From: Actinoplanes oryzae | GTDB taxonomy: Bacteria > Actinomycetota > Actinomycetes > Mycobacteriales > Micromonosporaceae | Assembly: GCF_030757795.1 (NCBI RefSeq) | Contig: NZ_JAUQWH010000033.1 | Location: 1 to 64,000 of the forward strand | Direction of reading: 5' to 3' | Length of the DNA stretch: 64,000 nt | Shown: piece after piece, positions 50,160-58,236 of the stretch | How positions within the stretch are numbered: position 1 is the first letter of the stretch | How the letters are laid out: every line of letters starts with the position of its first letter | Position numbers and translations under genes: made by a program | Notes under the pieces: generated by a model | What the model saw: only the letters and a program-made list of their open reading frames with translations | The model's database searches: none | What the model was told of the DNA's origin: nothing

Positions 50160-50759
50160 TCAGGCCTCCTGTCCGGAGGGGCCGGAGGGGCCGGAGGGGC
50201 CGGAGGGGCCGGAGGGGCCGGAGGGGCCGGAGCGGTCGGAGGGGCCGGAGCGGATGCGGTCGAGCAGGGCGGGCACCCAATGATCGCCGTAGCGTTGCTG
50301 CAGGTCCGGCCGCGCCCAGTCGGCGCCGGTGACAATCCCGCGGCAGGACGACGTCCCGCATCGGCACGGCATGGTGAAGGCGGGCTCGCCCGTGCTGGTC
50401 GCGTAGTCGTTCGTCAGCTCCTCGCCGGCCGCGATCGGGCGGCGCGTCGCGAGCGTGTAGGGCCCGGCCCACCAGAGTCCGGGGTCGCAGCTGTGGTTGC
50501 CCTTGCCGGCGGGCCGGTCCGGCGGCAGCACCAGGTGCACCCCGCTCGCCACGGTGATGGTGTCCACGTACGCGGTGGCCCCGGCGAGCAGGCGGCGCAG
50601 CTCGGAGGTGGTCACCAGCCGGCCGCCGAGGCGGGACACCGGCGCCCCGGCCGGCAGGTCGGTGGTGGCGACGAGCCCGACCCCCGCGATCGCGGACGGG
50701 CGGACCTTGACGGAGGGCAGCAGCCAGCAGTCGGGAGCCGGCGGTGGCCAGGCAGTCAT
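50160..50759 (-). CDS. SET-domain protein (putative protein lysine methyltransferase)
   Basis: A 199-residue bacterial SET protein. ATG 50759 starts just before the domain. Motifs: SAIAGVGLVATTDLPAG (SET-I, S-x-I-x-G-x-G), NHSCDP (88-93, the catalytic NHSC), GEELTNDYA (113-120, the GEEL-x-x-DY signature), and a post-SET zinc Cys cluster CRCGTSSCRG (Cys132, 134, 139). It transfers methyl from SAM to a lysine; target unknown. The last 30 residues are Gly-Pro-Ser repeats coded by a 9-base minisatellite, probably outside the fold. Confidence 0.93.
   Translation of the reverse strand: MTAWPPPAPDCWLLPSVKVRPSAIAGVGLVATTDLPAGAPVSRLGGRLVTTSELRRLLAGATAYVDTITVASGVHLVLPPDRPAGKGNHSCDPGLWWAGPYTLATRRPIAAGEELTNDYATSTGEPAFTMPCRCGTSSCRGIVTGADWARPDLQQRYGDHWVPALLDRIRSGPSDRSGPSGPSGPSGPSGPSGPSGQEA
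50173..50253. repeat. 9-base minisatellite (CCGGAGGGG)9 in the SET gene
   Basis: Nine 9-base units of CCGGAGGGG; units seven and nine read CCGGAGCGG and unit eight TCGGAGGGG. Minus-strand translation gives Gly-Pro-Ser repeats. The six leftmost units are perfect, implying recent slippage; copy number should vary among strains. Confidence 0.95.
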
Positions 50760-50842
50760 GACGGCCACTGTAGACACGGGCTCAGGGTGCGTGCTGCCGG
50801 ACGTGCTCGGCGAAGGGTCCTCTCACCACGCGGAACCGGCGC

Positions 50843-51715
50843 TCACCCGGCGACGGGCTCGGGGACGGGACCGGCCATACTGGACTCTACGGGTGCGGGA
50901 CGGCGCTCCGCGCGGGCGGCACCGATGCCCGCGGCGACGACGCAGGCCACGCCCGCGGCGGCGGGCCAGCCGGGGTGCTGGCCCAGCACGAGGACGCCGA
51001 TGACCAGGGCATAGACCGGCTCGAGGGCCATCAGGACGCCGAAGGCCGCGGTCGGCAGGTGGCGCAGGGCCACGAACTCCAGCAGGAACGGGACGATCGG
51101 CAGCAGCACCGCCACGCCGAGCGCGGTGAGGATCAGCGGCCCGGTCAGCCGGGGAGCGGCCGCCGGCCCCGCGACCACGGTGGCCACCAGGGCGGCCACG
51201 GGCAGGGAGACGGCGATGCCGGCCAGCCCCGGGACCTGGTCGCCGACCCGCTGGGTGAGCAGGATGTACGCCGCCCAGCACAGCCCCGCCGCCAGCGCGA
51301 AGGCCACGCCCACCGGGTCGATCTCCCCGCGCCACGGCGAGGTCAGCAGCACCACGCCGCCCGCGGCGACCACGGCCCACCCCTTGGCCGTGCGCCCGCC
51401 GCGCCACACCGCCACGCCCAGCGGGCCCAGGAACTCCAGCGCACTGGCCGTGCCCAGCGGCAGGCGGGCGACCGCGCCCATGAACGTCATCGTGATGCCC
51501 GCGGTGACCACGCCGAGCGTGACCGTGCTCAGCAGGCCCGCGCGGGTGAAGCGGGACAGCCGCGGGCGCACGAGCGCGAGCACGATCAGCCCCGCCCAGC
51601 ACAGCCGCACCCACGCCGCGCCCGCCGGGCCGAGGTCGTCGATCAGCCCGGCCGACAGGGCGAGGCCGAGCTGGGCGAACAGCATCGAGATCAGAGCCAG
51701 GGGGACACCACGCAT
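50843..51715 (-). CDS. EamA/RhtA-family exporter
   Basis: A 290-residue drug/metabolite transporter of ten transmembrane helices in two EamA repeats. It opens with PLALISMLFAQLGLALSAGLIDDLGPAGAAWVRL, typical of RhtA-like threonine/homoserine or purine exporters. Later segments TASALEFLGPLGVAVW and LPTAAFGVLMALEPVYALVIGVLVLGQHPGWPAAAGVACVVAAGI are canonical. A LysR gene is divergent from it across 84 bases and probably regulates it. Confidence 0.92.
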   Translation of the reverse strand: MRGVPLALISMLFAQLGLALSAGLIDDLGPAGAAWVRLCWAGLIVLALVRPRLSRFTRAGLLSTVTLGVVTAGITMTFMGAVARLPLGTASALEFLGPLGVAVWRGGRTAKGWAVVAAGGVVLLTSPWRGEIDPVGVAFALAAGLCWAAYILLTQRVGDQVPGLAGIAVSLPVAALVATVVAGPAAAPRLTGPLILTALGVAVLLPIVPFLLEFVALRHLPTAAFGVLMALEPVYALVIGVLVLGQHPGWPAAAGVACVVAAGIGAARAERRPAPVESSMAGPVPEPVAG

Positions 51716-51772
51716 GCCGACCAGTAGACGCCGGCAACATTGTTCACGTCCACGTGCAAACCATGGACATAC

Positions 51773-51791
51773 CGTTCGGCAATCCTGAACG
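51773..51791. promoter_or_regulatory. LysR-type dyad between EamA and LysR genes
   Basis: CGTTCGGCAATCCTGAACG has arms CGTTC/GAACG and a 9-base centre; it ends 9 bases before the LysR ATG. It is placed to serve autoregulation and control of the divergent exporter. Confidence 0.55.
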
Positions 51792-51799
51792 ATGACGGG

Positions 51800-52660
51800 A
51801 TGGAGACCCGCCGCCTGCGGCTACTGCTCGAACTGTCCCGCCTCGGGTCGATGCGGGCGGTCGCCGATGCGATGCACGTCACCACCTCCACGGTGTCCCA
51901 GCAGCTCGCGGTGCTCGCCAAGGAGGCCGGTGCCACGCTCGTCGAGCCGGAGGGGCGGCGGGTCCGGCTCACCCCGGCGGGCCGGCGCCTGGCCGCCCAC
52001 GCGGTGGACATCCTCGCCGCCGTCGACGCCGCGCGGCTCGACCTCGACCCGGCGGCCGAGCCGGCGGGCACCCTGCGCGTCGCCTCCTTCGCCGCCGCGA
52101 TCCGGCGGGCGCTGGTCCCGGCGATCGGCACGCTCGCCCGCGACCACCCCCGCGTACGCCTGCAGCTGCGCGAGCACGAACCGGCGGAGGCCCTCGCCCT
52201 GCTCGCCGCCGACGAGGTCGACCTCGCCCTGACCTACGACTACAACCTCGCACCGGCGGCGTTCGACCCCGCGTTCGCCGTCTCCCGGCTGTGGAGCATC
52301 CCGTGGGCGCTCGGGGTGCCGGGCGAGGGCGGCCCGGCGAGCTTCGCCGGCGCGCGCGACCTCGACTGGATCGTCAACTCGCGCAACACCGCCGATGACG
52401 ACGTCATCCGTACGGTGGCCGCCCTCGAGGGGTTCGAGCCGCGCATCGTGCACCGGGCGGACAGCCTCGGCCTCGTGCAGGTGCTCATCGTCGCGGGGCT
52501 GGGCGTGGGGCTTCTGCCCGCCGACATGCCCGTGGCCTCCGGCGTGCGGCTGGTGGCGCTGACCGGGCCCGAGGTGCACCTGAGGGCGTACGCCGTCACC
52601 CGCCGCGGCCGCGCCGCCTGGCCCGCGCTCGGCCTGCTCCTGACGATGTTGCAGAACTAG
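51800..52660 (+). CDS. LysR-family regulator of the EamA exporter
   Basis: A 286-residue regulator with N-terminal METRRLRLLLELSRLGSMRAVADAMHVTTSTVSQQLAVLAKE helix-turn-helix and a periplasmic-binding-like effector domain (TLRVASFAAAIRRALVPAIG, DEVDLALTYDYN, GLVQVLIVAGLGVGLLPADM). ATG 51800 was chosen; GTG 51740 in the operator would add 20 residues of non-family sequence. Effector unknown; an amino acid fits the neighbouring RhtA-like exporter. Confidence 0.9.
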   Translation: METRRLRLLLELSRLGSMRAVADAMHVTTSTVSQQLAVLAKEAGATLVEPEGRRVRLTPAGRRLAAHAVDILAAVDAARLDLDPAAEPAGTLRVASFAAAIRRALVPAIGTLARDHPRVRLQLREHEPAEALALLAADEVDLALTYDYNLAPAAFDPAFAVSRLWSIPWALGVPGEGGPASFAGARDLDWIVNSRNTADDDVIRTVAALEGFEPRIVHRADSLGLVQVLIVAGLGVGLLPADMPVASGVRLVALTGPEVHLRAYAVTRRGRAAWPALGLLLTMLQN

Positions 52661-52712
52661 GCAACCATCCGTACGGCAGCGGTGTGTTCCTCGATGTGAA
52701 AAGACAACCGAC

Positions 52713-53222
52713 ATGACGGGTACCGACAGCGCGGCCTTCGACGCCTTCTACGGCGCGACGGTCCGGCGGGTCGTGCTCTACCTCTACGCCGCCTGCGGCG
52801 ACCGGGCCGAGGCGCAGGACCTGGCCCAGGAGGCCTTCGCCCGCGCCTGGCAGCACTGGCCCCGCATCGCACGCTACGAGGACCCGGAGGCCTGGGTCCG
52901 CACGGTGGCCTGGCGGCTGCTCGCCAACCGCTGGCGCAGCCTGCGCCGCCGGCTGACCGCCCTGGCGCGCCTGGGCCCGCCGCCCCACCCGGCCGGGCCC
53001 TCCCCGGACCGGGTCGCCGTCGTCGACGCGCTGCAACGGCTGCCCCAGGCCCAGCGGCAGGTGGTCGCGCTGCACTACCTGCTGGACATGTCGATCGCCG
53101 ACATCGCCACCGGCACCGGCGTGCCCGCCGGAACCGTCAAAGCCCGCCTCTCCCGCGCCCGCACCGCCCTCGCCGGGCTGCTCGGCGACCACGAACTGGA
53201 GACCAGCGATGTCCCTCTCTGA
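52713..53222 (+). CDS. ECF-family RNA polymerase sigma factor
   Basis: A 169-residue sigma-70 family protein of the actinobacterial ECF type. Region 2: FDAFYGATVRRVVLYLYAACGDRAEAQDLAQEAFARAWQHW, WVRTVAWRLLANRWRS. Region 4: VDALQRLPQAQRQVVALHYLLDMSIADIATGTGVPAGTVKARLSRARTAL, the helix-turn-helix that binds -35. No long C-terminal extension. Its 3' end overlaps the next gene by 14 bases, so its membrane partner is translationally coupled. The upstream AACC (52672-52675) and a GTGTGTT about 15-17 bases on could be its own autoregulated promoter. Confidence 0.93.
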   Translation: MTGTDSAAFDAFYGATVRRVVLYLYAACGDRAEAQDLAQEAFARAWQHWPRIARYEDPEAWVRTVAWRLLANRWRSLRRRLTALARLGPPPHPAGPSPDRVAVVDALQRLPQAQRQVVALHYLLDMSIADIATGTGVPAGTVKARLSRARTALAGLLGDHELETSDVPL

Positions 53223-53772
53223 CCAGCTCCGCGCGCTGGAGGACGACGTGGCGCAGCTGCCGGTCGCCCCGGCCGCCGACATCCGCGCCCGCGGCCGCCG
53301 CCGGGGCCGCACCCAGCTGACCGCCACGGTCGTCGCCGTCGCCGCCGCGGCCACCACCGCCGGAGTCGTGGCGACCCTGCACGGTCCCGCGCCGCAACCG
53401 GCCGCCGCGCCACCCTCGCGCGCCGCCGTTCCGATCGAGTGCGTCGTCACCCTGCCGACGAGCCCGGACCAGGTACGGGTCCGGGTGTCCGACACCGGAG
53501 CGGCCACCGCCCTGCGGGAGCGCGGCTTCACCGTCCTGAGCGGGCCGGGGGACACCGGGCCGGCCGTCCTGCGCTACGGGCCCGAGGCGATCGGCGACGC
53601 GGCCCTGCTGCGCGCCTACCTGCCCGGCGTCACCCCGGTGTACGACCCGGGGCGGGCCGGCGACACGATGGACCTGACGGTGGGCCCGGCGTTCACCGGG
53701 CTGGCCACTACGACCGAGGTCAACCAGGCGCTGGTCGAGGCGGGCGCGCCCACCCCTCCGCCGGGCTGCTGA
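53209..53772 (+). CDS. Membrane protein, probable sigma-factor partner, LytR_C-like tail
   Basis: A 187-residue protein. A short basic cytoplasmic segment (LRALEDDVAQLPVAPAADIRARGRRRGRT) precedes one membrane helix (VVAVAAAATTAGVVATL, about 43-60). The outside part has VRVSDTGAATALRERGFTVLSG and AVLRYGPEAIGDAALLRAYLPG, which resembles the LytR_C domain of cell-wall enzymes. It is encoded 14 bases inside the sigma factor's end, the classical position for an anti-sigma factor, though no zinc anti-sigma motif (HxxxCxxC) is seen. Role inferred. Confidence 0.8.
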   Translation: MSLSDQLRALEDDVAQLPVAPAADIRARGRRRGRTQLTATVVAVAAAATTAGVVATLHGPAPQPAAAPPSRAAVPIECVVTLPTSPDQVRVRVSDTGAATALRERGFTVLSGPGDTGPAVLRYGPEAIGDAALLRAYLPGVTPVYDPGRAGDTMDLTVGPAFTGLATTTEVNQALVEAGAPTPPPGC

Positions 53773-53785
53773 ACCCGGGCGGCGC

Positions 53786-56700
53786 TCACCCGGCCACGGT
53801 GAGCGTCGCCGTCCAGGGCTGCCGGATCGGCACGCCGGCCGCCCCGGTGCTGCTGACCTGGGCCACGGTCACCGGGTACGCGCCCGGGGCGAGCGGCGCG
53901 GCCGGCGTCCACAGCAGCGTGCCCGGGGCGGGCTCGGTGACCGTACCGGCGAGGGGGCCGGACGGGCCGGTGACCGTGACCGAGCCGCTGTAGTCAGCGC
54001 CCGTGGGCTGCACGTCGCGCTGGAAGCGGACCGTGACCGCGGTGGGCGTGGCAGCGGCGGAGACCACGAGTGGGTCGCGCCAGTACTGGATCGCCAGGTG
54101 CGTGTCGGGCACATCCGGGTCGTCCCAGGCGGTCGCCGTGTCGTCGACCAGCATCGTGCGGGTGATGCCGCCGTCCACGGTGACGCTGCGGTTGTTGGTG
54201 CCGGTGATCGTGCCCCACTCCTCGACGGTCTCCCAGCTGCCGCGGGTGTACTTGTACTGGATGTCGGTGCCGTCCGGAACCGTGATCGTGGCCTCCCAGA
54301 CGCCGGCGCCCCGGGGTGTCATGGCGAGCTTGCCGGGATCCCACGGGCCCAGCTCGGCGATGTTGCCGGGCACGTAGAGGGTCGCGTCCGGCGGGGTGCC
54401 CGGCGGCGCGAGCACGCGGAACGTCACGTCGACCGGGCGCACGGGCACGGTCAGCGCGGCGGGCAGCGACGTGACGGTGTCGTCCGGATTGCGGTAGGCG
54501 AGGTGGCCGACCACGTCCGCGGTGCGCGGGGACGGGCCGGCCGGGGTGACGTCGTACGTGACGCTGAAGCTCGCCCCCGCCGCGAGCGACGCCACGGTGG
54601 CCGGGGTACGCGCCGCGATCCGCCAGCCGTCCGGGGCGGTCACCGTGGCGGCCAGGTCGCGGATCGTGCCCGGCCCGTCGTTGCGGGCGGTCGCCACCAG
54701 CCGGCTCGTGGCGCCGGACTGCAGGCCGTCGGGGGCCGTGAGCGTGAAGTCGACGGCCGGCTGCTGCGCCACCGTCAGCGGGCGCCCGTCGTGCCGCACC
54801 GTGACCCGCCCGGCCGTCGTGACCTGCACGACGATCGACTTCCCGGCGTACGAGAAGCGCGCCGGCCGCCCGTCGACGGTGACCGTACGCGGCCGCGAGA
54901 CGCCGGTGAACTCGACCGTGTAGTGCCGCCGCGGGCCCGCGCCGATGGTCAGCTCGCCGGGCGCCGACCGCAGGCCGGTGCGCGTGTACTGGCCGGTGCG
55001 GTAGGCGAGCCCGTCGCCGGCGTCGTCGTACAGTTCACTGGTCGTGGAGCCGTGCGGGTAGACGGCGACGCGCACCTCGTCGCGGGGCTGGTGCGCCACG
55101 TTGACGGTGTCGTCCGGGGCGCGGGTGACGATGCCGCCCCCGCGGACGTACACGGGCATGCGCTCGGGCGTGGCGGCGACCGTGCGGGTGGCGGGGCCCC
55201 GGAAGGTCGTACCGGTGAAGAAGTCGGTCCAGACGCCCGGCGGGAACCAGACCTCGGCCGTGGTGCTCAGCCCGGGCTTCGTGACCGGGGCCACGAGCAG
55301 GGAATCGCCGAGCAGGTACTCGGTGTCGTGCTCGTACGCCTCGGCCCGCCCGGGATACGCCAGGTACAGCGCACGGGCCATCGGAAGTCCGGTGTCGTAC
55401 GTCTGCCGCGCGGCCGTGTAGAGATAGGGCACCAGCGACTCGCGCAGGCGCAGGAAGCCGGCGGCCGGCCCGGCGACCGCGGACGAGTACTCCCACGGCA
55501 GCCGGTCGCCGTGGTCGGAGTGCAGCCGCAGGATCGGCTGGAACGCCCCGAGCTGCACCCAGCGCAGGTAGAGGTCGCCGGGCAGGTGCGTGCCCGCGAA
55601 GCTGCCGATGTCGTGACTGACCAGCGACATCCCCGCGGCGGCCTCGGCCGGGGTCATGGCGGCGGCCGCGGCCAGCGTCGCCCAGTCCGGCCGGGTGTCG
55701 CCGGTGAAGTGCACGGTGCTGCGGTGCTCGGCCCACGGACCCGAAGGACCGATCTGCGAGTACGCCGGGAAGGCCCCGCCGATGCGCGCCAGCGAGAAGC
55801 CCCGCAGCCCCCGCGCGTCCCCGGCGCGGCGGTACAGCTCGTTGACCCAGCTGTCCGCGGTCAGCCCCGGCGTGCCGACGACGCTGTCGTCGCAGCAGTA
55901 GTCGAGCCACCACTGGCGTACGCCCTGCTCCTCGAACGGCCGGTGCAGCTGCGCGTAGGCGGCGGCCTGGTCGCGGTCGGACCAGTCGAACCGGTACGGG
56001 TTCGGCGCGAAGCTGCTCGTCGCCGGGGTCAGCTTGCCCTTCGCCGTCGCCTGCGCGCCCGCGAACCGCGGATCGTCGCCGGAGATCGCGGCGTGCACGT
56101 TGAGCGTCGTCGCGATGCCCTGCGTCTTCAGCGCCGCCAGGAACTTCTCCGGATCGGGGAACAGCGTGGGGTTCCAGTTCCAGCCGGCCCACTGGTTCGG
56201 CGCCTTCCAGTCCGTGTCGACGACGAGCGAGTCCAGGGGGACGCCGTGCTCCCGGAAGGCGGGCAGCACCTCGTTCTCGTAGTCGGCGGTGCTGTACGCC
56301 TGGTACTTCGAGAACCAGGTGCCGAACGCCCACTTCGGCGGGAGCAGGGAGGGCCCGGTGAGCGTGCGCAGGTCGGCGAGCCCGGTCCGGTAGTCCTGGC
56401 CGTACGCGAAGAGGTACCCGTCCTGGTACGCGCCGGAACGCTGCGGCCGCGGCGTGACCCAGCCGTCCGCCGTGGTCAGCGCGGTGACGGTGTCATCCAG
56501 CAGGTACCAGCCGTCGCGGTGCAGCATCCCGGCGTGCAACCGCAGCTGCTCGACCGGGCCCGCCTGCCCGTCGTAGTAGTCCAGCCCCCGGTACCAGCCG
56601 CCGAGCGCATCGTCGCGCGCCGGCGCCCCGAACGCCGGGTGCACGCTGCGGCCGTTCACCACGAGCGTGGTGGTGGCCGGGGAGACGGGCCCGCTGCCGA

Positions 56701-57013
56701 GCTCGTAGCGCAGGATCGCCTTCCGCGTCCGGAGCACCAGCTCCCCGGCGCGGCTCTCGGCCCGGAACCACGTCCGCGCCGGATCGCGCGCCACGGCGTT
56801 GAAACTGGGCCGGTCCTCGAACCGGTCGTCGGCGGCGTACTCCAGGCGCAGCAGCGTCGGGGTGAGCACCTGCACCCGCAGATGCCCCGCCCGGACGGTC
56901 TGCCCGCGCACCTCGATCCGCCCGCCGCCCGCCACGGCCGCGCCGGGCAGGCCGATCAGCACGAGAAGGACGCCGAGCGCCCCCGCCAGCCAGTTGTTCC
57001 GCCGTCCCGCCAT
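53786..57013 (-). CDS. Secreted GH31 alpha-glucosidase-type enzyme with NEW3 and CBM20
   Basis: A 1075-residue secreted protein with signal MAGRRNNWLAGALGVLLVLIGLPGAAVAGG. The GH31 N-terminal sandwich (to about 230) and barrel follow: PPKWAFGTWFSKYQAYS, VVDTDW, WWLDYCCDDS with the catalytic Asp, and RSTVHFTGDTRPDW with the acid/base Asp. A GH31 C-terminal domain, then a NEW3 (about 745-835, VTAPDGWRI) domain, and a CBM20 starch-binding domain (about 845-945; ATLYVPGNIAELGPWDP, IQYKYTRGSWETVE) and a final beta domain follow. It probably trims or transglycosylates alpha-glucans. Tail-to-tail with the sigma partner, 13 bases apart. Confidence 0.94.
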   Translation of the reverse strand: MAGRRNNWLAGALGVLLVLIGLPGAAVAGGGRIEVRGQTVRAGHLRVQVLTPTLLRLEYAADDRFEDRPSFNAVARDPARTWFRAESRAGELVLRTRKAILRYELGSGPVSPATTTLVVNGRSVHPAFGAPARDDALGGWYRGLDYYDGQAGPVEQLRLHAGMLHRDGWYLLDDTVTALTTADGWVTPRPQRSGAYQDGYLFAYGQDYRTGLADLRTLTGPSLLPPKWAFGTWFSKYQAYSTADYENEVLPAFREHGVPLDSLVVDTDWKAPNQWAGWNWNPTLFPDPEKFLAALKTQGIATTLNVHAAISGDDPRFAGAQATAKGKLTPATSSFAPNPYRFDWSDRDQAAAYAQLHRPFEEQGVRQWWLDYCCDDSVVGTPGLTADSWVNELYRRAGDARGLRGFSLARIGGAFPAYSQIGPSGPWAEHRSTVHFTGDTRPDWATLAAAAAMTPAEAAAGMSLVSHDIGSFAGTHLPGDLYLRWVQLGAFQPILRLHSDHGDRLPWEYSSAVAGPAAGFLRLRESLVPYLYTAARQTYDTGLPMARALYLAYPGRAEAYEHDTEYLLGDSLLVAPVTKPGLSTTAEVWFPPGVWTDFFTGTTFRGPATRTVAATPERMPVYVRGGGIVTRAPDDTVNVAHQPRDEVRVAVYPHGSTTSELYDDAGDGLAYRTGQYTRTGLRSAPGELTIGAGPRRHYTVEFTGVSRPRTVTVDGRPARFSYAGKSIVVQVTTAGRVTVRHDGRPLTVAQQPAVDFTLTAPDGLQSGATSRLVATARNDGPGTIRDLAATVTAPDGWRIAARTPATVASLAAGASFSVTYDVTPAGPSPRTADVVGHLAYRNPDDTVTSLPAALTVPVRPVDVTFRVLAPPGTPPDATLYVPGNIAELGPWDPGKLAMTPRGAGVWEATITVPDGTDIQYKYTRGSWETVEEWGTITGTNNRSVTVDGGITRTMLVDDTATAWDDPDVPDTHLAIQYWRDPLVVSAAATPTAVTVRFQRDVQPTGADYSGSVTVTGPSGPLAGTVTEPAPGTLLWTPAAPLAPGAYPVTVAQVSSTGAAGVPIRQPWTATLTVAG

Positions 57014-57100
57014 GACTGCAGCCTCATCCCGCCCGCCGCCCCTGTCATCGGCCGATCATCCAAACTCGTCGATTGGCGGGCGCGCCCTACGCTCGCGCGC

Positions 57101-57661
57101 GTGACCGATCGACTGGCAGTGATCTTTCCCGGGGCGCTGCTCGGCCCCTTCGCCCCGCCGCTGATGTTCGCCGGCGACGCCGCCGAACGGGCCGGCGCGC
57201 ACCGCATCGCCCACCGATGGGAGCGCCCGCAGGAGCTGACCGGCCTGCCCGAGCGGGACCGACCGGCCTGGGTGGACACCCAGGCGGCCGCGGTGCTCGA
57301 CCGGGCCGCCGCGGACCACCCGGGCGCGAGCACGCTCGTGCTCGCGAAATCGCTCGGCAGCTACGCGGCGCCGCAGGTGACCCGGCGCGGCCTGCCGGCG
57401 GTCTGGGTGACCCCGCTGCTCCACGAACCGGGCCTGGTCGCCGCCCTGCGCGCCGCCACCGAGCCCTTCCTGCTGATCGGCGCCACCGCCGACCCCAGCT
57501 GGGACGGCCCCCTGGCCCGCGACCTGACCCCGCACGTCCTCGAGCTCGAGGGCGCCGACCACGGCCTGTACGTCCCCGGCCGGCTCGCGGCCTCGGCGGA
57601 GGCACTGGGCCGCATGGCGACCGCGGTCGAGGACTTCCTCGCCCGGGCGGTCTGGCCCTGA
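57101..57661 (+). CDS. Small alpha/beta hydrolase
   Basis: A 186-residue compact hydrolase. The elbow VLAKSLGSYAAPQ carries Ser at the nucleophile position (G-x-S-x-G replaced by Ala-Lys-Ser-Leu-Gly), FLLIGATADPSWDG gives the acid Asp, and LELEGADHGLYVPG gives the His. It lacks a large cap. Start GTG 57101. It lies between the GH31 gene (divergent) and a GNAT gene 47 bases on. Substrate unknown. Confidence 0.85.
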   Translation: MTDRLAVIFPGALLGPFAPPLMFAGDAAERAGAHRIAHRWERPQELTGLPERDRPAWVDTQAAAVLDRAAADHPGASTLVLAKSLGSYAAPQVTRRGLPAVWVTPLLHEPGLVAALRAATEPFLLIGATADPSWDGPLARDLTPHVLELEGADHGLYVPGRLAASAEALGRMATAVEDFLARAVWP

Positions 57662-57708
57662 GGTAATCGGGTGGTCTGCCGCGCAGTGCGGCCCCTAGAT
57701 TGCGGATC

Positions 57709-58161
57709 ATGCCTCGACTGGAACGTCTCAGCGCCGAGCACGCCGACCGGGTGCTGCGGTTCGAAGTGGACAACAGGGAGTACTTCACGCGCAGCGTCGC
57801 CGACCGCGGGGACGACTATTTCGCGCACTTCGCGGAGCGGCACGCGGCGCTGCTGGCCGAGCAGGAGCGCGGGCTCTGCCACTTCCACGTGCTGGTCGAC
57901 GACGACGGCTCGATCATGGGCCGGTTCAACCTGTACGACGTGGCCGACGGGGAGGCGGAGCTCGGCTATCGAGTGGCGCAGCGGTGCGCCGGGCGCGGTG
58001 TCGCGCAGGACGGCGTGCGGCGCGTGATCGCCCGGGCCCGTGACGAGTACGGGTTGCGGCGGCTGCGGGCCGGGACCGGCGACCGCAACGTGGCGTCGCA
58101 GCGGGTGCTGCGGGCGACCGGCTTCGTGGGCGGTGGGCAGGCGTACTCGCTGAGCCTCTGA
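57709..58161 (+). CDS. GNAT acetyltransferase, RimJ/RimL type
   Basis: A 150-residue GNAT protein with PRLERLSAEHADRVLRFEVDNREYFTRSV at the N-terminus, MGRFNLYDVADGEAELGYRVAQRCAGRGVAQDGVRRVIARA carrying the acetyl-CoA R-x-x-G-x-G/A loop, and LRAGTGDRNVASQRVLRATGF. This pattern is close to ribosomal-protein N-alanine acetyltransferases and spermidine/aminoglycoside relatives. ATG 57709 follows GCGGATC. Target unknown. Confidence 0.92.
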   Translation: MPRLERLSAEHADRVLRFEVDNREYFTRSVADRGDDYFAHFAERHAALLAEQERGLCHFHVLVDDDGSIMGRFNLYDVADGEAELGYRVAQRCAGRGVAQDGVRRVIARARDEYGLRRLRAGTGDRNVASQRVLRATGFVGGGQAYSLSL

Positions 58162-58236
58162 GCTCTTGCTCCCGCCCCCATGGCACGATCCTGCGTCCGC
58201 CTGATCGCCGCCGGTACCTGCCCCGGGATGACGGCG

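Noticed and set aside
54098-57661. A very long plus-strand frame across the GH31 gene
   Set aside because: It is antisense to the secreted GH31 protein and lacks any domain; only its final part from GTG 57101 (small hydrolase) is coding.
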